Positions 63,254 through 64,000 of a stretch of 64,000 bases of DNA are shown one piece after another. Every line of letters starts with the position of its first letter. Positions within the stretch are counted from its first letter, which is position 1. Position numbers and translations under genes: made by a program. The stretch covers positions 124,001 to 188,000 of the forward strand of contig CAWDVA010000006.1 in NCBI GenBank assembly GCA_963805645.1, read 5' to 3'. The notes under the pieces are model-generated. The model was not told the origin of the DNA. It made no database searches and was given only the letters and a program-made list of their open reading frames with translations. The DNA is from CAVXEH01 sp963805645. GTDB lineage: Bacteria > Chloroflexota > Limnocylindria > QHBO01.

Positions 63254-63747
63254 ATGCGATTCCTGAAGTCGCTCCGACTCGTGCTGCTCGCCGCGGCGCT
63301 GGCGATCCCCACGGTCGCCTTCACCTCGGGCAGCGTCTTCGCCTACGGCCACGCTGATCAGCCGCTGGCCCAGCTTGAGATCAGCGGCAACTGCGACAAC
63401 CCCAACAACTACTTCTGTTCGAACGTGGTCGGCGTCGGCGGCATCTGGCTCTGGATCGAGATCGACGCCAACGGCACCGGTGACGTGGCCGGATCGGGCT
63501 GCGGGCACACCGTCGGTGGGCCGCGGGGTGGCGCGGAATCCATCCGCGGCGACGTGACCTGGGAGACGTCGATGGCAAGACCGCGGCCGACGACGGGTTC
63601 GGCTTCCCGACCATCGTGGATCCGACCGACAGCTACTACTTGGTCAAGTTCCATGGCGAACCGCTCTTCGCGACGCCGGTGACACCCGGCCACTACGCGT
63701 TCCATCCGACGCACGGGGTGAGCCTGCAGATCCAGGTCGCTCCCTAG
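63254..63747 (+). pseudogene. Secreted protein, one-base frameshift
   Basis: The ATG at 63254 (GGAGG upstream) opens a signal peptide (MRFLKSLRLVLLAAALAI, cleavage near VFA-YGH), then ISGNCDNPNNYFCSNVVGVG and WLWIEIDANGTG. Near 63564 the frame is lost: continuing one base shifted gives DVDGKTAADDGFGFPTIVDP and YYLVKFHGEPLFATPVTPGH to a stop at 63747. One missing base restores about 164 residues. The product has paired cysteines and no family that I can name. It is either a decayed gene or a sequencing error. Confidence 0.7.
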
Positions 63748-63759
63748 GGACCGATGGGG

Positions 63760-63787
63760 GGCCGGCGGGCCATCCTTCCCGCCGGCC
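63760..63787 (+). terminator. Strong hairpin after the secreted-protein gene
   Basis: GGCCGGCGGG and CCCGCCGGCC form a perfect 10-bp stem around an 8-base loop, 13 bases past the stop at 63747. There is no U-tract, as is common in GC-rich genomes. Confidence 0.6.
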
Positions 63788-63873
63788 TCCATGCATGGTC
63801 AAGCCCGCGGTTCGTGCCGAGGCCCCGGCCAGCGGCCACGACATGAGGCCCCAGGGCAGAAGGGGGAGGAGGA

Positions 63874-63948
63874 TGGCTGGCGCGCCAGGATTCGAACCTG
63901 GAACCCCCTGATCCAGAGTCAGGTGCTCTACCGTTGAGCCACGCGCCA
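63874..63948 (-). tRNA. tRNA-Gln (anticodon CTG), second gene
   Basis: Reverse strand begins TGGCGCGTGGCTCAACGG; the anticodon stem-loop is CCTGA-CTCTGGA-TCAGG (CTG); the T loop is GTTCGAATC; the acceptor CGCGCCA closes with discriminator G and encoded CCA. The anticodon is the same as in the tRNA at 48.6 kb, but the acceptor, D and T stems differ. The last 52 bases of the window hold nothing recognisable. Confidence 0.9.
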
Positions 63949-64000
63949 GCGGGGCACCCATCCTACCAGAGGCTCCGCGATCAGCCTCCCTGGCGGGCCT

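Overview
The window is one GC-rich (roughly 70%) bacterial chromosome segment, densely packed, with about 55 intact or near-intact protein genes, two tRNA genes and several gene relics. The gene mix (F420-type nitroreductase, YgeW/YgfK purine-catabolism genes, cyclase-ATPase-TPR regulators, SCO1 protein, TrkA-C membrane protein, TANNNT promoters placed directly before start codons) fits an uncultured soil or freshwater Chloroflexota-type bacterium best. This is an inference: there is no rRNA or other marker gene here, and an actinobacterium-like lineage is not excluded.

Layout. 1-10 kb: edge of a DAO-type oxidoreductase, an ABC-2 exporter, a cyclase-ATPase regulator, an EamA transporter, imidazolonepropionase, a DUF4395 protein, a disulfide-oxidoreductase-like flavoprotein and a TauE/SafE transporter. 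10-15.6 kb: MoaA and XdhC (molybdenum cofactor synthesis and insertion), two GNAT acetyltransferases, a GlcD-type FAD oxidase and a J-domain protein. 15.8-22 kb: two tandem paralogues of about 1,010-1,030 aa, each a degenerate ECF-sigma-like domain, one membrane helix and a large extracytoplasmic beta-propeller. 22-30 kb: SCO1 protein, transporters, a relic of a molybdenum hydroxylase, an ArsR-headed thiol/chaperone operon (DUF302, glutaredoxin, GroES, OsmC), a lipoprotein cytochrome c and methyltransferases. 30-38 kb: TetR-ABC exporter operon, cis-prenyltransferase, amino acid permease, and a metallo-beta-lactamase divergent from a second TetR. 38-48.7 kb: class V aminotransferase, cation diffusion facilitator, MFS and PAP2 proteins, a possible PD-(D/E)XK protein, a rhodanese group, methylglyoxal synthase and tRNA-Gln.

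49-63 kb is the most coherent block. Two convergent transcription units, each headed by the same near-identical 16-bp element, encode a purine/ureide catabolic set: SsnA-like aminohydrolase and YgfK on the plus strand; GntR/UTRA regulator, aspartate-carbamoyltransferase-like protein, YgeW-like carbamoyltransferase, carbamate kinase, fused Fe-S/Mo xanthine dehydrogenase-like enzyme and two PLP enzymes on the minus strand. The set resembles the anaerobic purine degradation cluster of gut bacteria (ygeX, ygeW, ygeY, arcC, ssnA, ygfK, xdh). Here YgeX, YgeY and hydantoinase are absent and two other PLP enzymes take their place. The expected payoff is carbamoyl phosphate, turned into ATP by carbamate kinase. 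Two of these genes carry single-base frameshifts, ssnA lacks its usual N-terminus, and an ABC ATPase relic lies upstream, so the cluster may be decaying or locally mis-assembled.

Two genome-wide habits are visible. Many genes have a -10-like hexamer 6-9 bases before the start codon and no Shine-Dalgarno sequence, which implies leaderless mRNAs. Five convergent gene pairs share one CTAG as both stop codons. No CRISPR array, insertion sequence, phage or rRNA was seen.
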